Part shown: positions 39,901-56,300 of the stretch, piece by piece
Position numbering within the stretch: the stretch's first letter is position 1
Layout of the letters: every line of letters begins with the position of its first letter
DNA from: Apostichopus japonicus
Lineage: Eukaryota > Echinodermata > Holothuroidea > Aspidochirotida > Stichopodidae
Length of the DNA: 64,000 bases
Reading direction: 5' to 3'
Assembly: GCF_037975245.1 (NCBI RefSeq)
Contig: NC_092571.1
Location: 5,912,001 to 5,976,000 of the forward strand
Translations under genes and position numbers: made by a program
Notes under the pieces: generated by a model
What the model was told of the DNA's origin: nothing
Databases searched by the model: none
The model's input: the letters and a program-made list of their open reading frames with translations, nothing else

Positions 39901-42180
39901 CCGAACATTCGATTGATCGGTACCGCACATTCGATTGATCGGTACCGCACATTCGATTGATCGGTAACGCACATTCGATTGATCGGTACCGAACATTCGA
40001 TTGATCAATACCGCACATTCGATTGATCGGTACCGCACATTTGATTGTTCGGTACCGCACATTCGATTGTTCGGTAACGCACATTCGATTGATCGGTATC
40101 GAACATTCGATTGATCGGTACCGCACATTCGATTGATCGGTACCGCACATTCGATTAATCGGTACCGAACATTCGATTGATCGGTACCGAACATTCGATT
40201 GATCAATACCGCACATTCGATTGATCGGTACCGCACATTCGATTGATCGGTAGCGAACATTCGATTGATCGGTACCGCACATTCGATTGATCGGTACCGC
40301 ACATTCGATTGATCGGTACGGTACCGAACATTCGATTGTTCGGTATCGCACATTAGTTGATCGATACCGCACATTCGATTGATCGGTACCGCACATTCGA
40401 TTCATCGGTACCGCACATTCGATTGATCGGTACCGCACATTCGATTGTTCGGTACCGCACATTCGATTGTTCGGTACCGCACATTCGATTGATCGGTATC
40501 GAACATTCGATTGATCGGTACCGCACATGCGATTGATCGGTACCACACATTCGATTGATCGGTACCGAACATTCGATTGATCGGTACCGCACATTGGATT
40601 GATCGGTATCGCACATTCGATTGATCGGTACCGCACATATGATTGATCGGTACCGCACATTCGATTGATCGGTACAACACATTTGATTGATTGGTACCGC
40701 ACATTCGATTGATCGGTACCGAACATTCGATTGATCGGTAACGCACATTCGATTGATCGGTACCGCACATTCGATTGATCGGTACCGAACATTCGATTCA
40801 TCGGTAACGCACATTCGATTGATCGGTACCGAACATTCGATTGATCGGTACCGAACATTCGATTCATCGGTAACGCACATTCGATTGATCGGTACCGAAC
40901 ATTCGATTGATCGGTACCGAACATTCGATTGATCGGTACCGAACATTCGATTGATCGGTACCGAACATTCGATTGATCGGTACCGATCATTCGATTGATC
41001 GGTACCGAACATTCGATTGATCAATACAGCACATTCGATTGATCGGTACCGAACATTCGATTGATCGGTACCGAACATTCGATTGATCAATACCGCACAT
41101 TCGATTGATCGGTACCGCACATTCGATTGATCGGTACCGAACATTCGATTGATCGGTACCGAACATTCGATTGATCAATACCGCACATTCGATTGATCGG
41201 TAACGAACATTCGATTGATCGGTACCGCACATTCGATTGATCGGTACCGAACATTCGATTGATCGGTACCGCACATTCGATTGATCGGTACCGCACATTC
41301 GATTGATCGGTACCGCACATTCGATTCATCGGTACCGCATATTCGATTGTTCGGTACCGCACATTCGAATGATCGGTATCGAACATTCGATTGTTCGGTA
41401 CCGCACATTCGATTGATCGTTACCGCACATTCGATTAATCGGTACCGCACATTCGATTGATCTGTACCGAACATTCGATTGATCAATACCGCACATTCGA
41501 TTGATCGGTACCGCACATTCGATTGATCGGTACCGAACATTCGATTGATCGGTACCGCACATTCGATTGATCGGTACCGCACATTCGATTGTTCGGTACG
41601 GTACCGAACATTCGATTGTTCGGTATCGCACATTAGTTGATCGGTACCGCACATTCGATTGTTCGGTACGCACATTCGATTGTTCGGTACCGCACATTCG
41701 ATTGATCGGTATCGAACATTCGATTGATCGGTACCGCACATTCGATTGATCGGTACCGCACATTCGATATATCGGTATCAAACATTCGATTGATCGGTAC
41801 CGCACATTCGATTGATCGGTACCGCACATTCGATTAATCGGTACCGCACATTCGATTGATCGGTACCGAACATTCGATTGATCAATACCGCACATTCGAT
41901 TGATCGGTACCGCACATTCGATTGATCGGTACCGAACGTTCGATTGATCGGTACCGCATATTCGATTGATCTGTACCGCACATTCGATTGATCGGTACGG
42001 TACCGAACATTCGATTGTTCGGTATCGCACATTAGTTGATCGGTACCGCACATTCGATTGATCGGTACCGCACATTCGATTGATCGGTACAACACATTTG
42101 ATTGATCGGTACCGCACATTCGATTGATCGGTACCGAACATTCGATTGATCGGTAACGCACATTCGATTGATCGGTACCG
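36950..42180. repeat. 2.9-kb higher-order repeat pair
   Basis: About 36,950-39,240 matches about 39,830-42,180. Offsets are 2,877 (37,497 and 40,374), 3,053 (37,934 and 40,987), then 2,943 (38,232 and 41,175; 38,624 and 41,567). The 176- and 110-bp shifts are whole numbers of monomers (8 and 5). A private mark is a 20-bp monomer with TTCGGTACGCACATTCG (about 38,723 and 41,666), where the usual ACCG has lost bases. Confidence 0.82.
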
Positions 42181-45100
42181 AACATTCGATTGATCGGTAA
42201 CGCACATTCGATTGATCGGTATCGCACATTCGATTGATCGGTACCGCACATTCGATTGATCGGTACCGCACATTCGATTGATCGGTACGGTACCGAACAT
42301 TCGATTGTTCGGTATCGCACATTAGTTGATCGGTACCGCACATTCGATTGATCGGTACCGCACATTCGATTCATCGGTATCGCACATTCGATTGATCGGT
42401 ACCGCACATTCGATTGATCTGTACCGCACATTCGATTGATCGGTAACGCACATTCGATTGTTCGGTACCGCACATTCGATTGATCGGAATCGAACATTCG
42501 ATTGATCGGTACCGCACATTCGATTGTTCGGTACCGCACATTCGATTGATCGGTACCGAACATTCGATTTATCGGTACCGCACATTCGATTGATCGGTAC
42601 CGCACAATCGATTGATCGGTACGGTACCGAACATTCGATTGTTCGATATCGCACATTAGTTGATCGGTACCGAACATTCGATTGATCGGTACCGCACATT
42701 CGATTGATCGGTACCGCACATTCGATTGATCGGTACCGCACATTCGATTGATCGGTACCGCACATTCGATTGATCGGTACCGCACATGCGATTGATCGGT
42801 ACCGTACATTCGATTGATCGGTACCGAACATTCGATTGATCGGTAACGCACATTCGATTGATCGGTACCGCACATTCGATTGATCGGTACCGAACATTCG
42901 ATTGATCGGTAACGCACATTCGATTGATCGGTACCGAACATTCGATTGATCGGTACCGAACATTCGATTCATCGGTAACGCACATTCGATTGATCGGTAC
43001 CGCATATTCGATTGATCGGTACCGAACATTCGATTCATCGGTACCGAACACTCGATTGATCGGTACCGATCATTCGATTGATCGGTACCGAACATTCGAT
43101 TGATCGGTACCGAACATTCGATTGATCGGTACCGAACATTCGATTGATCGGTACCGAACATTCGATTGATCGGTACCGAACATTCGATTCATCGGTAACG
43201 CACATTCGATTGATCAAAACCGCACATTCGATTGATCGGACCCGCTCATTCGATTGATCGGTACCGAACAATCGATTGATCGGTACCGCACAATCGATTG
43301 ATCGGTACCGAACATTCGATTGATCGGTACCGAACATTCGATTGATCGGTACGGTACTGAACATTCGATTGTTCGGTATCGCACATTAGTTGATCGGTAC
43401 CGCACATTCGATTGATCGGTACCGCACATTCGATTCATCGGTACCGAACATTCGATTGATCGGTACCGAACATTCGATTGATCGGTACCGAACATTCGAT
43501 TGATCGGTACCGCACAATCGATTGATCGGTACCGCACATTCGATTAATCGGTACCGCACATGCGATTGATCGGTACCGAACATTCGATAGATCAATACCG
43601 CACATTCGACTGATCGGTACCGCACATTCGATTGATCGGTACCGAACATTCGATTTATCGGTACCGCACATTCGATTGATCGGTACCGCACAATCGATTG
43701 ATCGGTACGGTACCGAACATTCGATTGTTCGATATCGCACATTAGTTGATCGGTACCGAACATTCGATTGATCGGTACCGCACATTCGATTCATCGGTAC
43801 CGCACATTCGATTGATCGGTACCGCACATTCGATTGATCGGTACCGCACATTCGATTGATCGGTACCGCACATGCGATTGATCGGTACCGCACATTCGAT
43901 TGATCGGTACCGAACAATCGATTGATCGGTAACGTACATTCGATTGATCGGTACCGCACATTCGATTGATCGGTACCGAACATTCGATTGATCGGTAACG
44001 CACATTCGATTGATCGGTACCGAACATTAGATTGATCGGTACCGAACATTCGATTCATCGGTAACGCACATTCGATTGATCGGTACCGCACATTCGATTG
44101 ATCGGTACCGAACATTCGATTGATCGGTACCGAACACTCGATTGATCGGTACCGATCATTCGATTGATCGGTACCGAACATTCGATTGATCGGTACCGAA
44201 CATTCGATTGATCGGTACCGAACATTCGATTGATCGGTACCGAACATTCGATTCATCGGTACCGAACATTCGATTCATCGGTAACGCACATTCGATTGAT
44301 CAATACCGCACATTCGATTGATCGGAACCGCACATTCGATTGATCGGTACCGAACAATCGATTGATCGGTACCGCACAATCGATTGATCGGTACCGAACA
44401 TTCGATTGATCGGAACCGAACATTCGATTGATCGGTACGGTACCGAACATTCGATTGTTCGGTATCGCACATTAGTTGATCGGTACCGCACATTCGATTG
44501 ATCGGTACCGCACATTCGATTCATCGGTACCGAACATTCGATTGATCGGCACCGTACATTCGATTGATCGGTACCGAACATTCGATTGATCGGTACCGCA
44601 CAATCGATTGATCGGTACCGAACATTCGATTGGTCGGTACCGAACATTCGATTGATCAATACCGCACATTCGATTGATCGGTAACGAACAATCGATGATC
44701 GGTACCGCACATTCGATTGATCGGTAACGAACATTCGATTGATCGGTACCGCACATTCGATTGATCGGTACCGAACATTCGATTGATCAATACCGCACAT
44801 TCCATTGATCGGTACCGCACATTCGATTGTTCGGTACCGCACATTCGATTGTTCGGTACCGCACATATGATTGATCGGTACCGCACATTCGATTGATCGG
44901 TACCGCACATTCGATTGATCGGTACCGAACATTCGATTGATCGGTACCGAACATTCGATTGATCGGTATCGCACATTCGATTAATCGGTACCGCACATAT
45001 GATTGATCGGTACCGCACATTCGATTGATCGGCACCGCACACACGATTGATCGGTACCGAACATTCGATTGATCGGTACCGCACATTCGATTGATGTGTA

Positions 45101-47107
45101 CCGCATATATGATTTATCGGTACCGCACATTCGATTGATTGGTACGGTACCGAACATTCGATTGATCGGTACCGCACATTCGATTGATCGGTACGGTACC
45201 GAACATTCGATTGTTCGGTACTGCACATTCGATTGATCGGTACCGCACATTCGATTGATCGGTACCGAACATTCGATTGATCGGTACCGCACATTCGATT
45301 GATCGGTACCGCACATTCGATTGATCGGTAACGCACATTCGATTGATCGGTACCGAACATTCGATTGATCAATACCGCACATTCGATTGATCGGTACCGC
45401 ACATTTGATTGTTCGGTACCGCACATTCGATTGTTCGGTAACGCACATTCGATTGATCGGTATCGAACATTCGATTGATCGGTACCGCACATTCGATTGA
45501 TCGGTACCGCACATTCGATTAATCGGTACCGCACATTCGATTGATCGGTACCGAACATTCGATTGATCAATACCGCACATTCGATTGATCGGTACCGCAC
45601 ATTCGATTGATCGGTAGCGAACATTCGATTGATCGGTACCGCACATTCGATTGATCGGTACCGCACATTCGATTGATCGGTACGGTACCGAACATTCGAT
45701 TGTTCGGTATCGCACATTAGTTGATCGGTACCGCACATTCGATTGATCGGTACCGCACATTCGATTCATCGGTACCGCACATTCGATTGATCGGTACCGT
45801 ACATTCGATTGTTCGGTACCGCACATTCGATTGTTCGGTACCGCACATTCGATTGATCGGTATCGAACATTCGATTGATCGGTACCGCACATGCGATTGA
45901 TCGGTACCACACATTCGATTGATCGGTACCGAACATTCGATTGATCGGTACCGCACATTGGATTGATCGGTATCGCACATTCGATTGATCGGTACCGCAC
46001 ATATGATTGATCGGTACCGCACATTCGATTGATCGGTACAACACATTTGATTGATCGGTACCGCACATTCGATTGATCGGTACCGAACATTCGATTGATC
46101 GGTAACGCACATTCGATTGATCGGTACCGCACATTCGATTGATCGGTACCGAACATTCGATTCATCGGTAACGCACATTCGATTGATCGGTACCGAACAT
46201 TCGATTGATCGGTACCGAACATTCGATTCATCGGTAACGCACATTCGATTGATCGGTACCGAACATTCGATTGATCGGTACCGAACATTCGATTGATCGG
46301 TACCGAACATTCGATTGATCGGTACCGATCATTCGATTGATCGGTACCGAACATTCGATTGATCAATACAGCACATTCGATTGATCGGTACCGAACATTC
46401 GATTGATCGGTACCGAACATTCGATTGATCAATACCGCACATTCGATTGATCGGTACCGCACATTCGATTGATCGGTACCGAACATTCGATTGATCGGTA
46501 CCGAACATTCGATTGATCAATACCGCACATTCGATTGATCGGTAACGAACATTCGATTGATCGGTACCGCACATTCGATTGATCGGTACCGAACATTCGA
46601 TTGATCGGTACCGCACATTCGATTGATCGGTACCGCACATTCGATTGATCGGTACCGCACATTCGATTCATCGGTACCGCATATTCGATTGTTCGGTACC
46701 GCACATTCGAATGATCGGTATCGAACATTCGATTGTTCGGTACCGCACGTTCGATTGATCGTTACCGCACATTCGATTCATCGGTACCGCACATTCGATT
46801 GATCGGTACCGAACATTCGATTGATCAATACCGCACATTCGATTGATCGGTACCGCACATTCGATTGATCGGTACCGAACATTCGATTGATCGGTACCGC
46901 ACATTCGATTGATCGGTACCGCACATTCGATTGTTCGGTACGGTACCGAACATTCGATTGTTCGGTATCGCACATTAGTTGATCGGTACCGCACATTCGA
47001 TTGTTCGGTACGCACATTCGATTGTTCGGTACCGCACATTCGATTGAACGGTATCGAACATTCGATTGATCGGTACCGCACATTCGATTGATCGGTACCG
47101 AACATTC
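39590..47107. repeat. 5.36-kb long-range duplication pair
   Basis: About 39,590-41,765 recurs at about 44,954-47,107, first at offset 5,364 (39,750 and 45,114; 40,402 and 45,766) and then 5,342 (41,087 and 46,429; 41,567 and 46,909), a one-monomer difference. Private marks are GGTAGCGAAC, GATCGATACCGCAC in the left copy, and AATACAGCAC. With the 36.9-kb copy, the same unit exists three times in this zone. Confidence 0.85.
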
Positions 47108-47242
47108 GATTCATCGGTACCGAACACTCGATTGATCGGTACCGATCATTCGATTGATCGGTACCGAACATTCGATTGATCGGTACCGAACATTCGATTG
47201 ATCGGTACCGAACATTCGATTGATCGGTACCGAACATTCGAT

Positions 47243-50200
47243 TCATCGGTACCGAACATTCGATTCATCGGTAACGCACATTCGATTGATCAATACCGCA
47301 CATTCTATTGATCGGAACCGCACATTCGATTGATCGGTACCGAACAATCGATTGATCGGTACCGCACAATCGATTGATCGGTACCGAACATTCGATTGAT
47401 CGGAACCGAACATTCGATTGATCGGTACGGTACCGAACATTCGATTGTTCGGTATCGCACATTAGTTGATCGGTACCGCACATTCGATTGATCGGTACCG
47501 CACATTCGATTCATCGGTACCGAACATTGGATTGATCGGTACCGTACATTCGATTGATCGGTACCGAACATTCGATTGATCGGTACCGCACAATCGATTG
47601 ATCGGTACCGAACATTCGATTGATCGGTACCGAACATTCGATTGATCAATACCGCACATTCGATTGATCGGTAACGAACAATCGATTGATCGGTACCGCA
47701 CATTCGATTGATCGGTAACGAACATTCGATTGATCGGTACCGCACATTCGATTGATCGGTAACGAACATTCGATTGATCAATACCGCACATTCCATTGAT
47801 CGGTACCGCACATTCGATTGTTCGGTACCGCACATTCGATTGTTCGGTACCGCACATATGATTGATCGGTACCGCACATTCGATTGATCGGTACCGCACA
47901 TTCGATTGATCGGTACCGAACATTCGATTGATCGGTACCGAACATTCGATTGATCGGTACCGCACATTCGATTGATCGGTACCGAAAATTCGATTGATCG
48001 GTACCGAACATTCGATTGATCGGTACCGCACATTCGATTGATCGGTACCGAACATTCGATTGATCGGTATCGAACATTCGATTGATCGGTATCGCACATT
48101 CGATTGATCGGTACCGAACATTCGATTGATCGGTACCGCACAATCGATTGATCGGTACCGCACATTCGATTAATCGGTACCGCACATTCGATTGATCGGT
48201 ACCGATCATTCGATAGATCAATACCGCACATTCGATTGATCGGTACCGCACATTCGATTGATCGGTACCGAACATTCGATTGATCGGTACCGCACATTCG
48301 ATTGATCGGTACCGCACATTCGATTGATCGGTACCGCACAATCGATTGATCGGTACGGTACCGAACATTCGATTGTTCGATATCGCACATTAGTTGATCG
48401 GTACCGAACATTCGATTGATCGGTACCGCACATTCGATTCATCGGTACCGCACATTCGATTGATCGGTACCGCACATTCGATTGATCGGTACCGCACATT
48501 CGATTGATCGGTACCGCACATGCGATTGATCGGTACCGCACATTCGATTGATCGGTACCGAACAATCGATTGATCGGTAACGTACATTCGATTGATCGGT
48601 ACCGCACATTCGATTGATCGGTACCGAACATTCGATTGATCGGTAACGCACATTCGATTGATCGGTACCGAACATTCGATTGATCGGTACCGAACATTCG
48701 ATTCATCGGTAACGCACATTCGATTGATCGGTACCGCACATTCGATTGATCGGTACCGAACATTCGATTCATCGGTACCGAACACTCGATTGATCGGTAC
48801 CGATCATTCGATTGATCGGTACCGAACATTCGATTCATCGGTACCGAACATTCGATTGATCGGTACCGAACATTCGATTGATCGGTACCGAACATTCGAT
48901 TGATCGGTACCGAACATTCGATTCATCGGTAACGCACATTCGATTGATCAATACCGCACATTCGATTGATCGGAACCGCACATTCGATTGATCGGTACCG
49001 AACAATCGATTGATCGGTACCGCACAATCGATTGATCGGTACCGAACATTCGATTGATCGGAACCGAACATTCGATTGATCGGTACGGTACCGAACATTC
49101 GATTGTTCGGTATCGCACATTAGTTGATCGGTACCGCACATTCGATTGATCGGTACCGCACATTCGATTCATCGGTACCGAACATTCGATTGATCGGTAC
49201 CGTACATTCGATTGATCGGTACCGAACATTCGATTGATCGGTACCGCACAATCGATTGATCGGTACCGAACATTCGATTGATCGGTACCGAACATTCGAT
49301 TGATCAATACCGCACATTCGATTGATCGGTAACGAACAATCGATTGATCGGTAACGCACATTCGATTGATCGGTAACGAACATTCGATTGATCGGTACCG
49401 CACATTCGATTGATCGGTACCGAACATTCGATTGATCAATACCGCACATTCCATTGATCGGTACCGCACATTCGATTGTTCGGTACCGCACATTCGATTG
49501 TTCGGTACCGCACATATGATTGATCGGTACCGCACATTCGATTGATCGGTACCGCACATTCGATTGATCGGTACCGAACATTCGATTGATCGGTACCGAA
49601 CATTCGATTCATCGGTACCGCACATTCGATTGATCGGTACCGAAAATTCGATTGATCGGTACCGAACATTCGATTGATCGGTACCGCACATTCGATTGAT
49701 CGGTACCGAACATTCGATTGATCGGTATCGAACATTCGATTGATCGGTACCGCACATTCGATTGATCGGTACCGAACATTCGATTGATCGGTATCGAACA
49801 TTCGATTGATCGGTACCGCACAATCGATTGATCGGTACCGCACATTCGATTAATCGGTACCGCACATTCGATTGATCGGTACCGAACATTCGATAGATCA
49901 ATACCGCACATTCGATTGATCGGTACCGCACATTCGATTGATCGGTACCGAACATTCGATTGATCGGTACCGCACATTCGATTGATCGGTACCGCACAAT
50001 CGATTGATCGGTACGGTACCGAACATTCGATTGTTCGGTATCGCACATTAGTTGATCGGTACCGAACATTCGATTGATCGGTACCGCATATTCGATTCAT
50101 CGGTACCGCACATTCGATTGATCGGTACCGCACATTCGATTGATCGGTACCGCACATTCGATTGATCGGTACCGCACATGCGATTGATCGGTACCGCACA

Positions 50201-50400
50201 TTCGATTGATCGGTACCGAACATTCGATTGATCGGTAACGCACATTCGATTGATCGGTACCGCACATTCGATTGATCGGTACCGAACATTCGATTGATCG
50301 GTAACACACATTCGATTGATCGGTACCGAACATTCGATTGATCGGTACCGAACATTCGATTGATCGGTAACGCACATTCGATTGATCGGTACCGCACATT
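47243..50400. repeat. 1,658-bp higher-order repeat pair
   Basis: About 47,243-48,720 matches about 48,901-50,370 at offset 1,658 (47,265 and 48,923; 48,439 and 50,097). A third version of its first part lies at 44,253-45,080, offset 2,990. There a monomer at about 44,691 has lost one base (AATCGATGATC), which shifts later offsets to 2,991. Markers are GATCGGAACCG, AATCGATTGATC and CATTCCATTG monomers. Confidence 0.8.
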
Positions 50401-53399
50401 CGATTGATCGGTACGGTACCGAACATTCGATTGTTCGGTATCGCACATTAGTTGATCGGTACCGCACATTCGATTGATCGGTACCGCACATTCGATTCAT
50501 CGGTACCGAACATTCGATTGATCGGTACCGTACATTCGATTGATCGGTACCGAACATTCGATTGATCGGTACCGCACAATCGATTGATCGGTACCGAACA
50601 TTCGATCGATCGGTACCGAACATTCGATTGATCAATACCGCACATTCGATTGATCGGTAACGAACAATCGATTGATCGGTACCGCACATTCGATTGATCG
50701 GTACCGCACATTCGATTGATCGGTACAGCACATTCGATTGATCGGAACCGCACATTCGATTGATGTGTACCGCATATATGATTGATCGGTACCGCACATT
50801 CGATTGATCGGTACCGAACATTCGATTGATCGGTACGGTACCGAACATTCGATTGTTCGGTATCGCACATTAATTAATCGGTACCGCACATTCGATTGTT
50901 CGGTACCGCACAATCGATTGATCGGTACCGCACATTCGATTGATCGGTACCGCACATTCGATTGATCGGTACCGAACATTCGATTCATCGGTACCGAACA
51001 CTCGATTGATCGGTACCGATCATTCGATTGATCGGTACCGAACATTAGATTGATCGGTACCGCACATTCGATTCATCGGTACCGAACATTCGATTGATCG
51101 GTACCGTACATTCGATTGATCGGTACCGAACATTCCATTGATCGGTACCGCACAATCGATTGATCGGTACCGAACATTCGATTGATCGGTACCGAACATT
51201 CGATTGATCAATACCGCACATTCGATTGATCGGTAACGAACAATCGATTGATCGGTACCGCACATTCGATTGATCGGTACCGCACATTCGATTGATGTGT
51301 ACCGCATATATGATTGATCGGTACCGCACATTCGATTGATCGGTACCGAACATTCGATTGATCGGTACGGTACCGAACATTCGATTGTTTGGTATCGCAC
51401 ATTAATTGATCGGTACCGCACATTCGATTGATCAATACCGCACATTCGATTGATCGGTACCGCACATTCGATTGATCGGTACCGAACATTCGATTGATCG
51501 GTACCGAACATTCGATTGATCGGTACCGCACATTCGATTGATCGGTACCGAACATTCGATTGATCGGTACCGCACATTCGATTGATCGGTACCGAACATT
51601 CGATTGATCGGTATCGAACATTCGATTGATCGGTACCGCACAATCGATTGATCGGTACCGCACATTCGATTAATCGGTACCGCACATTCGATTGATCGGT
51701 ACCGAACAATCGATTGATCGGTACCGCACAATCGATTGATCGGTACCGAACATTCGATTGATCGGTACCGAACATTCGATTGATCAGTACGGTATCGAAC
51801 ATTCGATTGTTCGGTATCGCACATTAGTTGATCGGTACCGCACATTCGATTGATCGGTACCGAACATTCGATTGATCGGTACCGAACATTCGATTGATCG
51901 GTACCGTACATTCGATTGATCGGTACCGAACATTCGATTCATCGGTACCGCACAATCGATTGATCGGTACCGAACATTCGATTGATCGGTACCGAACATT
52001 CGATTGATCAATACCGCACATTCGATTGATCGGTAACGAACAATCGATTGATCGGTACCGCACATTCGATTGATCGGTAACGAACATTCGATTGATCGGT
52101 ACCGCACATTCGATTGATCGGTACCGAACATTCGATTGATCAATACCGCACATTCCATTGATCGGTACCGCACATTCGATTGTTCGGTACCGCACATTCG
52201 ATTGATCGGTACCGTACATTCGATTGATCGGTACCGCACATTCGATTGATCGGTACCGAACATTCGATTGATCAATACCGCGCATTCGATTGATCGGTAC
52301 CGCACATTCGATTCATCGGTACGGTACCGAACATTCGATTGTACGGTACCGCATATATGATTGATCGGTACGGCACATTCGATTGATGTGTACCGCATAT
52401 ATGATTAAACGGTACCGCACATTCGATTGATCGGTACCGAACATTCGATTGATCGGTACCGAACATTTGATTGATCGGTACCGAACATTCGATTGATCGG
52501 TACCGAACATTCGATTGATCGGTACCGAACATTCGATTGATCAATACCGCACATTCGATTGATCGGTAACGAACATTCGATTAATCGGTACCGCACATTC
52601 GATTGATCGGTACCGCACATTCGATTGATGTGTACCGCATATATGATTGATCGGTACCGCACATTCGATTGATCGGTACCGAACATTCGATTGATCGGTA
52701 CCGAACATTCTATTGATCGGTACCGAACATTCGATTGATCGGTACCGAACATTCGATTGATCGGTACCGAACATTCGATTGATCAATACCGCACATTCGA
52801 TTGATCGGTAACGAACATTCGATTAATCGGTACCGCACATTCGATTGATCGGTAACGAACATTCGATTGATCGGTACCGCACATTCGATTGATCGGTACC
52901 GAACAATCGATTGATCAATACCGCACATTCGATTGATCGGTACCGAACATTCGATTGATCGGTACCGAACATTCGATTGATCGGTACCCCACATTCGATT
53001 CATCGGTACCGAACATTCGATTGATCGGTAACGCACATTCGATTGATCGGTACCGAACATTCGATTGATCAATACCGCACATTCGATTGATCGGTAACGA
53101 ACAATCGATTGATCGGTACCGCACATTCGATTGATCGGTCACGAACATTCGATTAATCGGTACCGCACATTCGATTGATCGGTACCGAACATTCGATTGA
53201 TCAATACCGCACATTCCATTGATCGGTACCGCACATTCGATTGTTCGGTACCGCACATTCGATTGTTCGGTACCGCACATATGATTGATCGGTACCGCAC
53301 ATTCGATTGATCGGTACCGCACATTCGATTGATCGGTACCGAACATTCGATTGATCGGTACCGAACATTCGATTGATCGGTACCGCACATTCGATTGAT

Positions 53400-56300
53400 C
53401 GGTACCGAACATTCGATTGATCGGTACCGCACATTCGATTGATCGGTACCGCACAATCGATTGATCGGTACGGTACCGAACATTCGATTGTTCGGTATCG
53501 CACATTAGTTGATCGGTACCGAACATTCGATTGATCGGTACCGCACATTCGATTCATCGGTACCGCACATTCGATTGATCGGTACCGCACATTCGATTGA
53601 TCGGTACCGCACATTCGATTGATCGGTACCGCACATGCGATTGATCGGTACCGAACATTCGATTGATCGGTACCGAACATTCGATTGATCGGTAACGCAC
53701 ATTCGATTGATCGGTACCGCACATTCGATTGATCGGTACCGAACATTCGATTGATCGGTAACGCACATTCGATTGATCGGTACCGAACATTCGATTGATC
53801 GGTACCGAACATTCGATTCATCGGTAACGCACATTCGATTGATCGGTACCGCACATTCGATTGATCGGTACGGTACCGAACATTCGATTGTTCGGTATCG
53901 CACATTAGTTGATCGGTACCGCACATTCGATTGATCGGTACCGCACATTCGATTCATCGGTACCGAACATTCGATTGATCGGTTCCGTACATTCGATTGA
54001 TCGGTACCGAACATTCGATTGATCGGTCCCGCACAATCGATTGATCGGTACCGAACATTCGATTGATCTGTACCGAACATTCGATTGATCAATACCGCAC
54101 ATTCGATTGATCGGTAACGAACAATCGATTGATCGGTACCGCACATTCGATTGATCGGTACCGCACATTCGATTGATCGGTACAGCACATTCGATTGATC
54201 GGAACCGCACATTCGATTGATGTGTACCGCATATATGATTGATCGGTACCGCACATTCGATTGATCGGTACAGCACATTCGATTGATCGGTACAGCACAT
54301 TCGATTGATCGGAACCGCACATTCGATTGATGTGTACCGCATATATGATTGATCGGTACCGCACATTCGATTGATCGGTACCGAACATTCGATTGATCGG
54401 TACGGTACCGAACATTCGATTGTTCGGTATCGCACATTAATTGATCGGTACCGCACATTCGATTGATCAATACCGCACATTCGATTGATCGGTACCGCAC
54501 ATTCGATTGATCGGTACCGAACATTCGATTGATCGGTACCGAACATTCGATTGATCGGTACCGCACATTCGATTGATCGGTACCGAACATTCGATTGATC
54601 GGTACCGCACATTCGATTGATCGGTACCGAACATTCGATTGATCGGTATCGAACATTCGATTGATCGGTACCGCACAATCGATTGATCGGTACCGCACAT
54701 TCGATTGATCGGTACCGAACATTCGATTGATCGGTACCGAACATTCGATTGATCGGTACCGCACATTCGATTGATCGGTACCGAAAATTCGATTGATCGG
54801 TACCGAACATTCGATTGATCGGTACCGCACATTCGATTGATCGGTACCGAACATTCGATTGATCGGTATCGAACATTCGATTGATCGGTACCGCACATTC
54901 GATTGATCGGTACCGAACATTCGATTGATCGGTATCGAACATTCGATTGATCGGTACCGCACAATCGATTGATCGGTACCGCACATTCGATTAATCGGTA
55001 CCGCACATTCGATTGATCGGTACCGAATATTCGATAGATCAATACCGCACATTCGATTGATCGGTACCGCACATTCGATTGATCGGTACCGAACATTCGA
55101 TTGATCGGTACCGCACATTCGATTGATCGGTACCGCACAATCGATTGATCGGTACGGTACCGAACATTCGATTGTTCGGTATCGCACATTAGTTGATCGG
55201 TACCGAACATTCGATTGATCGGTACCGCATATTCGATTCATCGGTAAAGCACATTCGATTGATCGGTACCGCACATTCGATTGATCGGTACCGCACATTC
55301 GATTGATCGGTACCGCACATGCGATTGATCGGTACCGCACATTCGATTGATCGGTACCGAACATTCGATTGATCGGTAACGCACATTCGATTGATCGGTA
55401 CCGCACATTCGATTGATCGGTACCGAACATTCGATTGATCGGTAACACACATTCGATTGATCGGTACCGAACATTCGATTGATCGGTACCGAACATTCGA
55501 TTCATCGGTAACGCACATTCGATTGATCGGTACCGCACATTCGATTGATCGGTACGGTACCGAACATTCGATTGTTCGGTATCGCACATTAGTTGATCGG
55601 TACCGCACATTCGATTGATCGGTACCGCACATTCGATTCATCGGTACCGAACATTCGATTGATCGGTACCGTACATTCGATTGATCGGTACCGAACATTC
55701 GATTGATCGGTACCGCACAATCGATTGATCGGTACCGAACATTCGATTGATCGGTACCGAACATTCGATTGATCAATACCGCACATTCGATTGATCGGTA
55801 ACGAACAATCGATTGATCGGTACCGCACATTCGATTGATCGGTACCGCACATTCGATTGATCGGTACAGCACATTCGATTGATCGGAACCGCACATTCGA
55901 TTGATGTGTACCGCATATATGATTGATCGGTACCGCACATTCGATTGATCGGTACCGAACATTCGATTGATCGGTACGGTACCGAACATTCGATTGTTCG
56001 GTATCGCACATTAATTAATCGGTACCGCACATTCGATTGTTCGGTACCGCACAATCGATTGATCGGTACCGCACATTCGATTGATCGGTACCGCACATTC
56101 GATTGATCGGTACCGAACATTCGATTCATCGGTACCGAACACTCGATTGATCGGTACCGATCATTCGATTGATCGGTACCGAACATTCGATTGATCGGTA
56201 CCGCACATTCGATTCATCGGTACCGAACATTCGATTGATCGGTACCGTACATTCGATTGATCGGTACCGAACATTCGATTGATCGGTACCGCACAATCGA

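Noticed and set aside
53505-55610. Long minus-strand ORFs throughout the satellite (up to 701 codons) as repeat-protein genes.
   Set aside because: All three minus frames read the same peptide. The ORFs overlap each other, they end wherever a CAATACC or CATTAGTT variant makes a stop, and no start context, intron signal or non-repeat domain is present. They follow from monomer composition.
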